A DNA stretch of 10,743 nt, taken from assembly GCA_028822675.1 (NCBI GenBank), contig JAPKDE010000072.1, positions 1 through 10,743 of the forward strand, written 5' to 3'. The notes under the pieces were generated by a model. The model was not told the origin of the DNA. It was given only the letters and a program-made list of their open reading frames with translations, and did no database searches. Both the position numbers and the translations under genes were made by a program. Below are positions 1 through 6,948 of this stretch, in pieces. Source of the DNA: Dehalococcoidia bacterium (GTDB taxonomy: Bacteria; Chloroflexota; Dehalococcoidia; UBA3495). Position 1 is the stretch's first letter. The number at the start of each line of letters is the position of its first letter.

Positions 1-523
1 GTTGGAAGGGAGGAGACGAAAATTACTGGAGCACCTACATCACTTTGCGTGACAGTGGGATAGACAGCATTGAAGACTTCAAGGGCAAAGTCCTGGCCTT
101 TGAGCACCGTGAATCCACCAGCGGTTTCGTTCTTCCGGCTGGCACCCTGATTCAACAAGGGTTCACTCTCCGAGAGGTCGATCGTCCAGACGCGCCTGTG
201 GATCGCGATGAAATCGGCTATTACTTTTCACAAGACGAAGAGAATACGGTTGTGCTTCTGATGGGAGGACTAGTTGCCGGAGCGGGATTCTCGAACCTTG
301 ATTACAAAGATCTGTTTGACGAACTCCAGAAAGACATTGCCTTTTTTGGAAAAACTATTTCAGTTCCCGGGCAACTTGTTTCTATTAGACCTGGCCTTGA
401 TCCTCTCCTTTGATTCTGGATGATTTAAAACATACGAAGAAGTTCGACGCATTAACGGCGGATTCTGCAGCAAACCTGGAGGAAATCACGGAATTGATGC
501 GACTCGTCTCTCAGCGACCATGA
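1..523 (+). pseudogene. PhnD-like ABC transporter substrate-binding protein, 3' part, frameshifted
   Basis: This is the C-terminal part of a PhnD/phosphonate-type periplasmic binding protein. The frame is open from the left edge, so the N-terminus lies outside the window. Family hallmarks are the DSGI..IEDFKGK..AFEH stretch, the StSG loop followed by LPAGTL, the DEENTVVLLMGG segment and 'VPGQLVSIRPGLDP'. In that frame the protein stops at 411-413 (TGA). The next frame continues at once with ILDDLKHTKKFDAL...EITELMRLV and stops at 521-523, which resembles the normal C-terminal helix of the family. I read this as one gene with a frameshift, and probably a small deletion, near 405-425. It lies just ahead of the sensor kinase on the same strand. 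Inference: the binding protein once presented a ligand to that kinase rather than serving transport, since no permease or ATPase gene is seen. The ligand is unknown. Confidence 0.7.
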
Positions 524-555
524 CGCCAAGATTTTTGTGAGCACAACATGGCTTT

Positions 556-2057
556 TTGAGGGTTCGTCTGGGAATGACGGGTATTCTCATCTTGAGTATC
601 GTGACCGTTATCACTGTGTTGATTGCCCTGCTGACGTATTCGGATATTCGCCGTGAGCAGTCTCTTTCCCGACAGGGGGTCGAGGATCGCGCGCGGTTCC
701 TAGCAGAGGGCCTGAATGACATTATTGTGAATTATATCTATTTCACAGATATCGACTCATTGAGGAAATTAACCGCAGTGATTCAGAGTGAGCCCGATAT
801 CAGCTACGTTCATGTTGCAACCTCTGAAGGGAGATATTTGGTGCGGGGTCGTGAGTTGGATGGGCAAACGCGTTATCCCACTGCCCTAGTAGATGACGAA
901 TTTGTACTGAGCGTTGCGAGGAGTGGCCAGGCTGATTTCAGATATGACGGAAATCTACTGGAGGCTACCACTCCGATCTTGGTCGATGATGACGTATTTG
1001 GAGTGCTGCAATTAGGATTCAGTGGCGATGCACTGTCAGCTGAGATTCGGGGGATAGTACAACTTCATCTCTCGCAAGGCCTGGTCTTGATAGCCTTGGG
1101 AGTGATCGCCGCTTATCTTATCGCCGGATACATAACTCGACCGCTTCAAAATTTAGCAGGCGCAGCAGCCAAGATAGGTCAAGGTTAACTAGATTCACCC
1201 GTGCCGGTGGGCGGAGCGAGAGAGGTCTCAATATTGGCAGAAGCCCTCGACAAAATGATGACTGAGCTACAAAGTTTATATACTGGGCTGGAGTTAAAAG
1301 TACTAGAACGGACCGAAGATTTGGAAAAAGCTTATCGTGAGCTGAAGACCCTGGACATTATGAAAGACGAGTTCATCTCCACGATTTCACACGAACTCCG
1401 TACCCCTTTGACCTCCATAAAAAGTGCGGCTGAGATTCTCCTCAATTACAGAGAGAATTTCTGGAGATCATAGACGTTTAATGTGACCGTCTTACAAGGC
1501 TGATCAACGATTTGCTGGACCGGGCCCGGATGGAATCGGGCGAAATGGAATGGGAATTTACGCGAGTCGACCTTGCCGAAATTATCGCCACGTCGGTGAA
1601 TAGCATTCAGGCGCTCGCTTTGCAGAAAGATATCAGCCTCGAGATTAGCGAGGTCAATGGATTGCCCCGATTGGAATCCGACGCCGATAAGCTTGTCCAG
1701 GTAATAATGAACCTTCTGAGCAATTCAATAAAATTCACTCCTTCAGGCGGTCTGATTCGCGTGCAATCTCGCTTGTTGCCCAATTCCGACCCGAAAGCAG
1801 GTGTGCCAATGGCCGAAGTCGCTATATCTGACACCGGAGTGGGGATTTCCACAACGGACATCTACAAGATATTCGACCGTTTCTAGCAAGTAGGCCAATC
1901 GGTCAACGATCAGCCGCAGGGGACCGGGTTAGGACTGTCCATCAGCAAGGGGATTGTGGAGCAACTGGGCGGGAAGATCTGGGTTGAAAGCGAAATCGGT
2001 GAGGGTCGCACTTTTTATTTCACAGTTCCGGTGTCCTCAAGAGAATCGATTGGTTGA
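556..2057 (+). pseudogene. Membrane sensor histidine kinase, broken by three in-frame stops and a frameshift
   Basis: This is a sensor kinase with every expected part but no continuous frame. A first membrane helix (about residues 7-28) is followed by an extracytoplasmic sensor region, a second helix at about 1078-1137 and a HAMP domain. The H-box 'ISHELRTPL' has its phospho-accepting His at 1390-1392. The N-box reads NLLSNSIKFTP, the G1 box SDTGVGIS, the F-box IFDRF and the G2 box [11 protein letters not shown]. The breaks are TAA at 1186-1188 inside HAMP, a frameshift (probably a deletion) at about 1450-1458, TAA at 1479-1481 where homologues would read IDV-E-CDRL, and TAG at 1884-1886 where DRF-Q-QVGQ is expected. 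The start is probably TTG at 556, without a convincing ribosome-binding site. No response regulator is present in the window. The number of lesions argues for real decay rather than a single base-call error. Confidence 0.88.
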
Positions 2058-2141
2058 GGGCACGGCGTCATCCCGAAACTAGTGCAAGTATGACGAGCGA
2101 CTTGGGCTACGATTTTGAACGGCGATGTGGACAAGGAAAAT

Positions 2142-2178
2142 AAAAGACCCGCTCCTGATTTACAGGAGCGGGTCTTTT
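2142..2178. terminator. Strong bidirectional intrinsic terminator
   Basis: A perfect 16-bp stem (2142-2157 pairing with 2163-2178) encloses a 5-base loop. The stem is A-rich on its left flank and T-rich on its right, so it gives a U-tract in both directions. It sits between the 3' end of the + strand kinase remnant and the 3' end of the - strand glutamine synthetase, where a shared convergent terminator is expected. Confidence 0.93.
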
Positions 2179-2206
2179 TGTTGCCGTTGGTTTAACCGCT
2201 TTGTTG

Positions 2207-3214
2207 TTAGGCGGTTGCTGCGGCCGCGTTGCAAACCGTGTCGATGATGAGCTGAGTCACCAGATACGGGTCACAGTTGGCGTTGGGTCGGCGGTCTTCA
2301 ATGTATCCCTTCTGATCTCGGGCAACTTGCCACGGAATCCGGATGGATGCACCACGGTCGGAGACGCCCCACCGGAACTCTTTGTAGGAGCAGGTCTCGT
2401 GCTCGCCGGTCAACCGGTCTTCAATCCGGTCGCCGTAGTTGGCGATGTGGAGTTCAGCCCTGGTACCCAATGCATCGGCAGCGGCCTCACAGGCAGCATA
2501 GTTGTTCCGCATCAACTCGGTTGAGAAGTTGGTGTGGGCGCCGGCGCCGTTCCAGTCACCCCTAACGGGCTTGGGGTCCAAAGTTGCGCTGACATTGAAC
2601 TGCTCGCCTATCCGGTAGAGCAACCAGCGGGCAATCCAGAGATGGTCGGCCACGGCGGGTGCGCCGATGGGACCGATCTGGAATTCCCATTGTCCGGGCA
2701 TGACCTCTCCGTTGATTCCGGCAATGGCCAGTCCGGCTTCCATGCAGGCTTCCAGGTGGGCCTCAACGATGGGGCGTCCGAACACCTCATCGGAGCCTAC
2801 TCCGCAGTAGTAGCCGCCCTGGGGAGCGGGGAACCCATTGTCAGGCCAGCCAAGGGGCTTAATGCCGTCGAAATAGGTGTACTCCTGCTCAATGCCGAAC
2901 CACATGTCCATCCCGACGAATTTCTCGGCTGATTCGGCGCAAGCGGCCCTGGTGTTGGACGGATGCGGCGTCATGTCAGTAAGTAGAACTTCGCACATCA
3001 CCAGTTTATGTTTGCCCCCGCGTATGGGGTCGGGGCAAATGAAAACCGGGTTCAAGACACAGTCAGAATTCTCGCCCGGTGCTTGATTGGTACTGGAACC
3101 ATCAAATCCCCAAACGGGAGGTTCTTCTCCGTCGGCGATTACTTTGCCCTTGGAACGCAGTTTAGCAGTGGGTTTTTGTCCGTCTACCCAGATGTACTCA
3201 GCCTTGTAACTCAT
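2207..3214 (-). CDS. glnII: Glutamine synthetase, type II (GSII, eukaryote-like beta-grasp family)
   Basis: Makes glutamine from glutamate, ammonia and ATP in the cytosol. At 335 aa it has the short GSII length, far below the roughly 450-470 aa of bacterial GSI. Motifs in order: WGFDGSSTNQA (about 35-45), FGIEQEYT with metal-binding Glu (106-113), INGEVMPGQWEFQIG (167-181), NGAGAHTNFST (222-232), SIRIP (290-294) and the ATP-site block EDRRPNANCDPY (306-317). No adenylylation loop of the GSI kind is present, as usual for GSII. The ATG start has a GGAGAG ribosome-binding site a few bases upstream, and a promoter candidate lies at 3309-3338. The gene is monocistronic, transcribed away from the neighbouring TPP enzyme and closed by the terminator at 2142-2178. 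It looks intact. GSII in bacteria often accompanies another glutamine synthetase elsewhere in the genome, which this window cannot show. Confidence 0.96.
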   Translation of the reverse strand: MSYKAEYIWVDGQKPTAKLRSKGKVIADGEEPPVWGFDGSSTNQAPGENSDCVLNPVFICPDPIRGGKHKLVMCEVLLTDMTPHPSNTRAACAESAEKFVGMDMWFGIEQEYTYFDGIKPLGWPDNGFPAPQGGYYCGVGSDEVFGRPIVEAHLEACMEAGLAIAGINGEVMPGQWEFQIGPIGAPAVADHLWIARWLLYRIGEQFNVSATLDPKPVRGDWNGAGAHTNFSTELMRNNYAACEAAADALGTRAELHIANYGDRIEDRLTGEHETCSYKEFRWGVSDRGASIRIPWQVARDQKGYIEDRRPNANCDPYLVTQLIIDTVCNAAAATA

Positions 3215-3308
3215 AACTCTCCATCCTATTTTCTTTGGCCCAGCTAGATCAATCTACGGGGATATCTAGCAGCCCCCCTGTGGCGTTTTACGCTCATTCG
3301 TTTGGCAA

Positions 3309-3338
3309 ACTATAGCGAGAACTGGCAGGCCTGGTCAA
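3309..3338 (-). promoter_or_regulatory. Candidate sigma70-type promoter of the glutamine synthetase gene
   Basis: On the - strand, TTGACC (3338-3333) and TATAGT (3314-3309) are separated by 18 bases, and each box matches consensus at five of six positions. Transcription would start near 3302 and leave a leader of roughly 90 bases before the ATG at 3214. It is the best match I found in this gap for that direction. It is a prediction from sequence only. Confidence 0.5.
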
Positions 3339-3478
3339 ATCTACCAATGTTCGCCATTTAGTTGCCGTTTGCCGCTCTGATTCTTAACACCAAATGCCGG
3401 TCATCCGGGCGCATCTGAGTTGTAATCCAAGGAACGCTCCACTAGAGTAGCACCTGTTTGTTTCAACTATGTAAACTA

Positions 3479-3543
3479 GTTGGCCAAAATTGACGAGCCT
3501 AGACCAAAGTCTAAATTTGATCAAACCGTCTATTGTGGCCAAC
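3479..3543. promoter_or_regulatory. Inverted repeat flanking the TPP enzyme promoter, possible operator
   Basis: GTTGGCCA at 3479-3486 is matched by its reverse complement TGGCCAAC at 3536-3543. The left arm ends four bases before the proposed -35 box. The right arm lies just after the expected transcription start. A smaller palindrome, AGAC-CAAA-GTCT (3501-3512), sits in the promoter spacer and touches the -10 box. This layout suits a looping or paired-site repressor or activator, but the arms are short and chance cannot be excluded. Confidence 0.3.
3490..3517 (+). promoter_or_regulatory. Candidate sigma70-type promoter of the first TPP enzyme gene
   Basis: TTGACG at 3490-3495 (five of six consensus positions) is followed after 16 bases by TAAATT at 3512-3517 (four of six). 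Transcription would begin near 3524, giving a leader of about 113 bases before the ATG at 3637. The -10 box is weak, so an activator may be needed, or the true promoter may lie elsewhere in the gap. Confidence 0.35.
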
Positions 3544-3548
3544 CTACC

Positions 3549-3597
3549 AACCAGAATCGCGTAAACCAGCCAAATTTATCGCCAAACCAGCAACCAG
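3549..3597 (+). repeat. Four short AACCAG direct repeats in the leader of the first TPP enzyme gene
   Basis: AACCAG occurs at 3549, 3564, 3585 and 3592, with irregular spacing of 15, 21 and 7 bases. The surrounding leader is rich in A and C and poor in G. They would lie in the transcribed 5' leader if the upstream promoter call is right. The irregular spacing argues against a protein array. An unstructured C-rich leader or chance are the simpler readings. Confidence 0.35.
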
Positions 3598-3636
3598 CCA
3601 TTAAGCAAACTGCCAAAATAACCGGAGGTAAAAACG

Positions 3637-5286
3637 ATGTCCATTGATGTAGGAACCGGAATAGCTCGGATACTTAAAGCGGAAGGGGTCGACTGGGTCT
3701 CAACCTTCCCAGTTTGTAAGGTAAACAACTCTCTGGGTAGAGAGGGCATGCCCATGGTGATGATGCGGGATGACCGCTTCGCCGTGGCCGTGGCCGATGC
3801 TTTTTCCAGGATCACAGGCGGCACTAAGATTGGAGTCTGTACCTTCCAAGGTGGGGTCAACGCCGCCGGACTACAGGTAGCCTTCGCCGGAATGGCTCAG
3901 GCTTTTGAAGACGGTTCTCCCGTGCTTTGCATCACCGATGGTATCTCCGCCGGAGACACAGAAAACAGCCAATTTGACGTTACCTCAGCATTGAAGTCAG
4001 TATCCAAGTGGTACGGCCACCTGGACAAGCCGGAACGCCTGCCCGAGTTCATGCGCCGCGCCTTCACCATGCTGCGCAGCGGACGACCCGGCCCCGTGGT
4101 CATCGCTATCCCTGATCCCAACCTCCAATATGATGACACGGCCGATCCCTACATCCCGGTGAAGGGTTCCAAGTCTTTGCCAGACCCGGCAGACGTTTCC
4201 GGGGCCATCGACCTACTGTTGAAGGCAGAGAACCCTCTGATCTACGCCGGTGAGGGCGTCATCTACGCCGGTGCCTCTGCCGAATTGACACAGTTTGCCG
4301 AGTTGGTGAACACCCCAGTGGTCTCAACTTTGAAGGCCAAGGGCGCTTTCCCGGAGGACAACCCTCTATTTGTTGGTGTCCGCGGCGACCAGGTGAACGA
4401 ATACTTGAACAAGTGCGACTTGCTGTTCGCCATTGGCTCCAGCTTGTCTCCCGGCCGGTTTAGCCACGGCATCCCGAATGCAGTTAATAAGACGATTGTC
4501 CACTGCACGATTGATGAATTGCATATTAATAAAGCCTACCCCACCGCGCAGGCAGTGATTGGAGATGCCCGGTTCACACTCCAGGCATTGATTGCCGATG
4601 CTAAAGCCAAGGGTGGTCGCCCTGCTGGCAAAGTTGCGGCAGAGGTTAAAACCTCCCGTGACACGGCGATGACCAAGTACCGAGAGGCAATGGCGTCCAA
4701 CGACAAGCCAATCAACCCATACCGGGTTTACGCCGGTTTGATGGAAGCACTCGACCCTCTCAAGTCATTTGTCACCCATGAATCGGGTAACACCCGTGAC
4801 CAACTGAGCACCGTGTATGACACGTTGATTCCCCGTGGTTTCCTTGGCTGGGGTAACGTATCGTCATTGGGATTCAGCTTTGCAGCGACCATCGCAGCCA
4901 AGCTGGCCCATCCCGACAAGGACTGCGCTGCCGTCACCGGTGAAGCTGGTCTGGGTTATATGCTGGGACAACTGGAAGTGGCGCTACGCCAGCAGATTGG
5001 TATCACAGTGGTCCACGTCAGCAACGGTGGATTCTCTGGCTATGGCCCCGGCTTCTGGGGCGACGGCCACGACCCATTCACCCATAAAGTCCTGGGTTAT
5101 GACGATGTGGACATGTCTAAGGTAATTGGAGAACTTGGCTACCACACCGAGCGTGTGACCGAGCCAGCCGACGTTGTCTTGGCACTGAGGCGCGCATTTG
5201 AAGTAAATAAGTCGGGTCAACCGGCCTACATCGAATTCATTTGCAGCCAATTTCCGGTTTACGGTGGTTGGGTCAACAAATCTTAG
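3637..5286 (+). CDS. TPP-dependent enzyme, acetolactate-synthase-like, with divergent active-site motifs
   Basis: A 549-aa protein with the three-part build of the acetolactate synthase/decarboxylase superfamily: PYR domain (about 1-170), central domain (about 185-325) and PP domain (about 360-540). The ATG has a GGAGG ribosome-binding site at 3624-3628. It is clearly paralogous to the TPP enzyme at 6949-8589: both have 'ARILK.EGV.W.S.FP' near the start and share long PP-domain blocks such as the INxYRV, LGWG/IGWG and AKLA.PDK segments. The active site differs from the family. The usual RHE with catalytic Glu reads R44-D45-D46. The GPGxxN loop after the QGG is replaced by VNAAG. The Mg-TPP signature GDG...NN reads G435-E436-A437 and S462-N463. 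The Asp and Glu swaps keep acidic side chains, so cofactor binding remains possible. Function is unassigned: decarboxylase, carboligase or a regulatory homologue. Monocistronic, ending in the hairpin at 5331-5380. Confidence 0.88.
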   Translation: MSIDVGTGIARILKAEGVDWVSTFPVCKVNNSLGREGMPMVMMRDDRFAVAVADAFSRITGGTKIGVCTFQGGVNAAGLQVAFAGMAQAFEDGSPVLCITDGISAGDTENSQFDVTSALKSVSKWYGHLDKPERLPEFMRRAFTMLRSGRPGPVVIAIPDPNLQYDDTADPYIPVKGSKSLPDPADVSGAIDLLLKAENPLIYAGEGVIYAGASAELTQFAELVNTPVVSTLKAKGAFPEDNPLFVGVRGDQVNEYLNKCDLLFAIGSSLSPGRFSHGIPNAVNKTIVHCTIDELHINKAYPTAQAVIGDARFTLQALIADAKAKGGRPAGKVAAEVKTSRDTAMTKYREAMASNDKPINPYRVYAGLMEALDPLKSFVTHESGNTRDQLSTVYDTLIPRGFLGWGNVSSLGFSFAATIAAKLAHPDKDCAAVTGEAGLGYMLGQLEVALRQQIGITVVHVSNGGFSGYGPGFWGDGHDPFTHKVLGYDDVDMSKVIGELGYHTERVTEPADVVLALRRAFEVNKSGQPAYIEFICSQFPVYGGWVNKS

Positions 5287-5330
5287 ATTCCAGCCCGCAG
5301 CGTAACAACCCAACAATCTAATAGGTCTAA

Positions 5331-5380
5331 AGAATGCCAGCCCAGATCGCCTTGAGATACAGGCTCTGGGCTGGCATTTT
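5331..5380 (+). terminator. Long hairpin terminator after the first TPP enzyme gene
   Basis: Bases 5333-5346 pair perfectly with 5365-5378 (14 bp), with one or two further weak pairs at the base. After a two-base bulge an inner GCCT/AGGC stem (5349-5352 with 5361-5364) extends it around an 8-base loop. The right arm runs into TTTT at 5377-5380. It lies about 45 bases after the TAG stop of the TPP gene, as expected for its intrinsic terminator, and it isolates that gene from the CADD-like gene downstream. Confidence 0.88.
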
Positions 5381-5465
5381 GCGGCCTATTTTCACGTGGC
5401 TGTTCACCTGTAACACCACTCAAGATGTCGCACCAAATATCACCCCATATACTCAGGAAGACCTA

Positions 5466-6167
5466 TTGGTAGAACAAAGTTTATTGAACTGTCGGGACGA
5501 AAGGATAGAAAATAAACCCCTGTTGGATCGCCCCTATTACCAGGCGTGGAAAGCCGGCGAATTGACGCTGTAAGACCTGCAAATCTACGCCGCTCAATAT
5601 TATTTCTTTGAGGCCAACTTCCCGCGCTACCTGAGCGCCATCCACACAAAGTGCGACGACCGGGCAGTGCGCCAAAATATTCTGGAGAATCTCTGGGACG
5701 AGGAATACGGCGCGGAGAACCACCGCCAACTCTGGCTGGATTTCAGCTCTGCGTTGGGTCTGGACGATCAAGCAATGGAAAATTCCGAAGCGCTGTCCAC
5801 GACCCAGGTATTGTTGGACACGTACTCAACCATCACTGACCAGGCTAGTTTCCAAGAAGGTCTAGCGGTCATGTACGCCTATGAAGCCCAGGTGCCCAAA
5901 GTGGCCTTGGAGAAGACCAGAGGACTCAAGGAGTTCTACGGTATCGATAGCGACCAGGCCGTAAAGTTCTTTGAAGTCCACAGCACCATGGACGAAGAAC
6001 ATTCAGCCAGGGAGGCTCATGATTTGGCGACCAGCACCGCACCAGACCAGGAGTCAAGTGTGGAAGCCGCGCTACAATCGGCGTTGGACGCCTGGTGGGG
6101 CTTTTGGGACGGAGTGGAAGCCACACGCCACTCATTCACGACAGAAGGGACACCGGCCGGGGTTTAA
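5466..6167 (+). pseudogene. CADD-family heme-oxygenase-like diiron protein, interrupted by one in-frame stop
   Basis: This is a homologue of the Chlamydia CADD/CT610 group, the HDO-type diiron proteins linked to p-aminobenzoate formation for folate. The frame is continuous except for TAA at 5571-5573, where the family has an acidic residue in 'GELT-x-E-xLQ'. Counting from TTG 5466, with AGGAAG five bases upstream, length is about 233 codons, matching the family's roughly 230. Predicted iron ligands are all present: E79, H86, E140, H172, D176 and H179 (CADD E81, H88, E142, H174, D178, H181). So are Tyr25 and Tyr41 (CADD Tyr27 and Tyr43) and Lys150 (CADD Lys152), residues tied to the self-sacrificing pABA reaction. 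CADD numbering is from memory. No good restart follows the stop, and a protein from the GTG at 5667 would lack both tyrosines. The single lesion and intact ligands suggest recent loss or a base-call error. A start at ATG 5334 is unlikely because it lies in the terminator. Confidence 0.82.
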
Positions 6168-6216
6168 CCACCTTAAGTCTATTTAGTTAACCGGGCCGTC
6201 AGTCTTCAGTGAGGGT

Positions 6217-6942
6217 TTGAGAATTGACTCGCTGCCGAAACTGCTGGCCCACTCCTTCTTTGGACTGCCAGGTCTAAAACCAGTTACCAATCTTGCCTCT
6301 GCGGTAGTGGCAATTGAAAGCATAGTTGAGCAGGGTGAAGGCGCCAGCGGCGACAATGAGGACTCCCACTATGGCCGATTCAAAGCCATGGGTGAGCAGT
6401 ACGACCAAATGCTGAAAGAGGACCCAAGTTTTGTGCCGGGTCGCCCGGTGGTCAGCAACCCGTACTCCATATTGCCCCAAGACGTGGGTAACCTATCAAG
6501 CGTCAACTTGCTGGAGGACCGGCTAAGCGTTCCTATCAGCAACCTGTTCGACGGCTTCTACGAACTCGTTATGCAGATAATCAGCAGATTTATGATGCAC
6601 ACCGAGGAATCAGAGGCACAAATAGGCCTGCTGGCGAGTATCTCCATTGACCTGATGACCGACGTTATCGGGCCTCTGGGTGAGGTTCTGACTCTGCTGC
6701 CGGCTGGCGAAAGCAATCCTTGGATGAATGCCAGACCAAGCTTCCGGTTCACCCGAGACGGCACGGCCGCGCCGCATCAGGTATCTGCCTGGAAACTCTT
6801 CGTTGAACGGATGAATGATATGTCAGCCTACTGCGGGATACTTGAGATGCAGGGCTCCTCCATCCCGGCCTTGACCGGCGTCAAAGCGTCATTGGCTCGC
6901 TACGCCAAACAACTGTCTGACGCCTCAAGCGCCTCAAGTTAG
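6217..6942 (+). CDS. Ferritin-like (VioB/iminophenyl-pyruvate dimer synthase type) protein, probably 5'-truncated
   Basis: The frame is open from 6187 to the TAG at 6942, and the first plausible start is TTG 6217, giving 241 aa. I read it as the C-terminal part of a ferritin-like domain of the VioB-related group: IVEQGEG, then EDSHYGRF with the metal-ligand-like Glu/His pair, then a P-rich linker (PGRPVVSNPYSIL). An 'NLFDGFYELVMQIISRF' helix and a helix ending in GPLGEVLTLLP follow, then the NPWMNARPSFRF segment. The N-terminal helices that normally supply the first Glu and an ExxH pair are absent, and only 49 bases separate this gene from the CADD-like gene. GAGGG ends one base before the TTG, too close for a normal ribosome-binding site. 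Most likely a 5'-deleted remnant; a short diverged but functional protein is possible. Family assignment is by motif memory and moderate. Confidence 0.55.
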   Translation: MRIDSLPKLLAHSFFGLPGLKPVTNLASAVVAIESIVEQGEGASGDNEDSHYGRFKAMGEQYDQMLKEDPSFVPGRPVVSNPYSILPQDVGNLSSVNLLEDRLSVPISNLFDGFYELVMQIISRFMMHTEESEAQIGLLASISIDLMTDVIGPLGEVLTLLPAGESNPWMNARPSFRFTRDGTAAPHQVSAWKLFVERMNDMSAYCGILEMQGSSIPALTGVKASLARYAKQLSDASSASS

Positions 6943-6948
6943 CCTAAT

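Larger units (their letters stand above)
3215..3636. other. Divergent intergenic control region, no gene seen
   Basis: These 422 bases separate the divergently transcribed glutamine synthetase and TPP enzyme genes. I see no open frame with family features and no RNA gene. The left part carries a - strand promoter candidate at 3309-3338. The right part carries a + strand promoter candidate at 3490-3517, an inverted repeat (3479-3486 and 3536-3543) and four AACCAG copies. Bases 3524-3620 are rich in A and C and poor in G on the + strand. No TPP riboswitch-like or glutamine riboswitch-like sequence was recognised. Confidence 0.7.

Noticed and set aside
1186..1886. Stop codon reassignment or programmed readthrough to explain the in-frame stops of the kinase
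   Set aside because: The glutamine synthetase, both TPP enzymes, ADH-like and RidA-like genes have no internal stops and end in ordinary stop codons, including TAA and TAG. The kinase also has a frameshift, which recoding of stops would not explain.
2066..2095. CGTCAT...ATGACG inverted repeat after the kinase remnant
   Set aside because: The stem is 6 bp with an 18-base loop and no tail. The strong terminator just downstream explains the region better.
2201..3247. Several long open frames on the + strand across the glutamine synthetase gene
   Set aside because: They are shadows of the conserved - strand gene and show no family motifs.
5448..5453. TATACT as a -10 box for the CADD-like gene
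   Set aside because: Transcription would start at or after the proposed ribosome-binding site, only a few bases before the start codon, and I see no matching -35 box.
5334..5465. ATG at 5334 as the start of the CADD-like gene
   Set aside because: The ATG lies in the stem of the terminator of the preceding gene. It would add about 44 residues not expected in the family. TTG 5466 with AGGAAG upstream gives the family's length.
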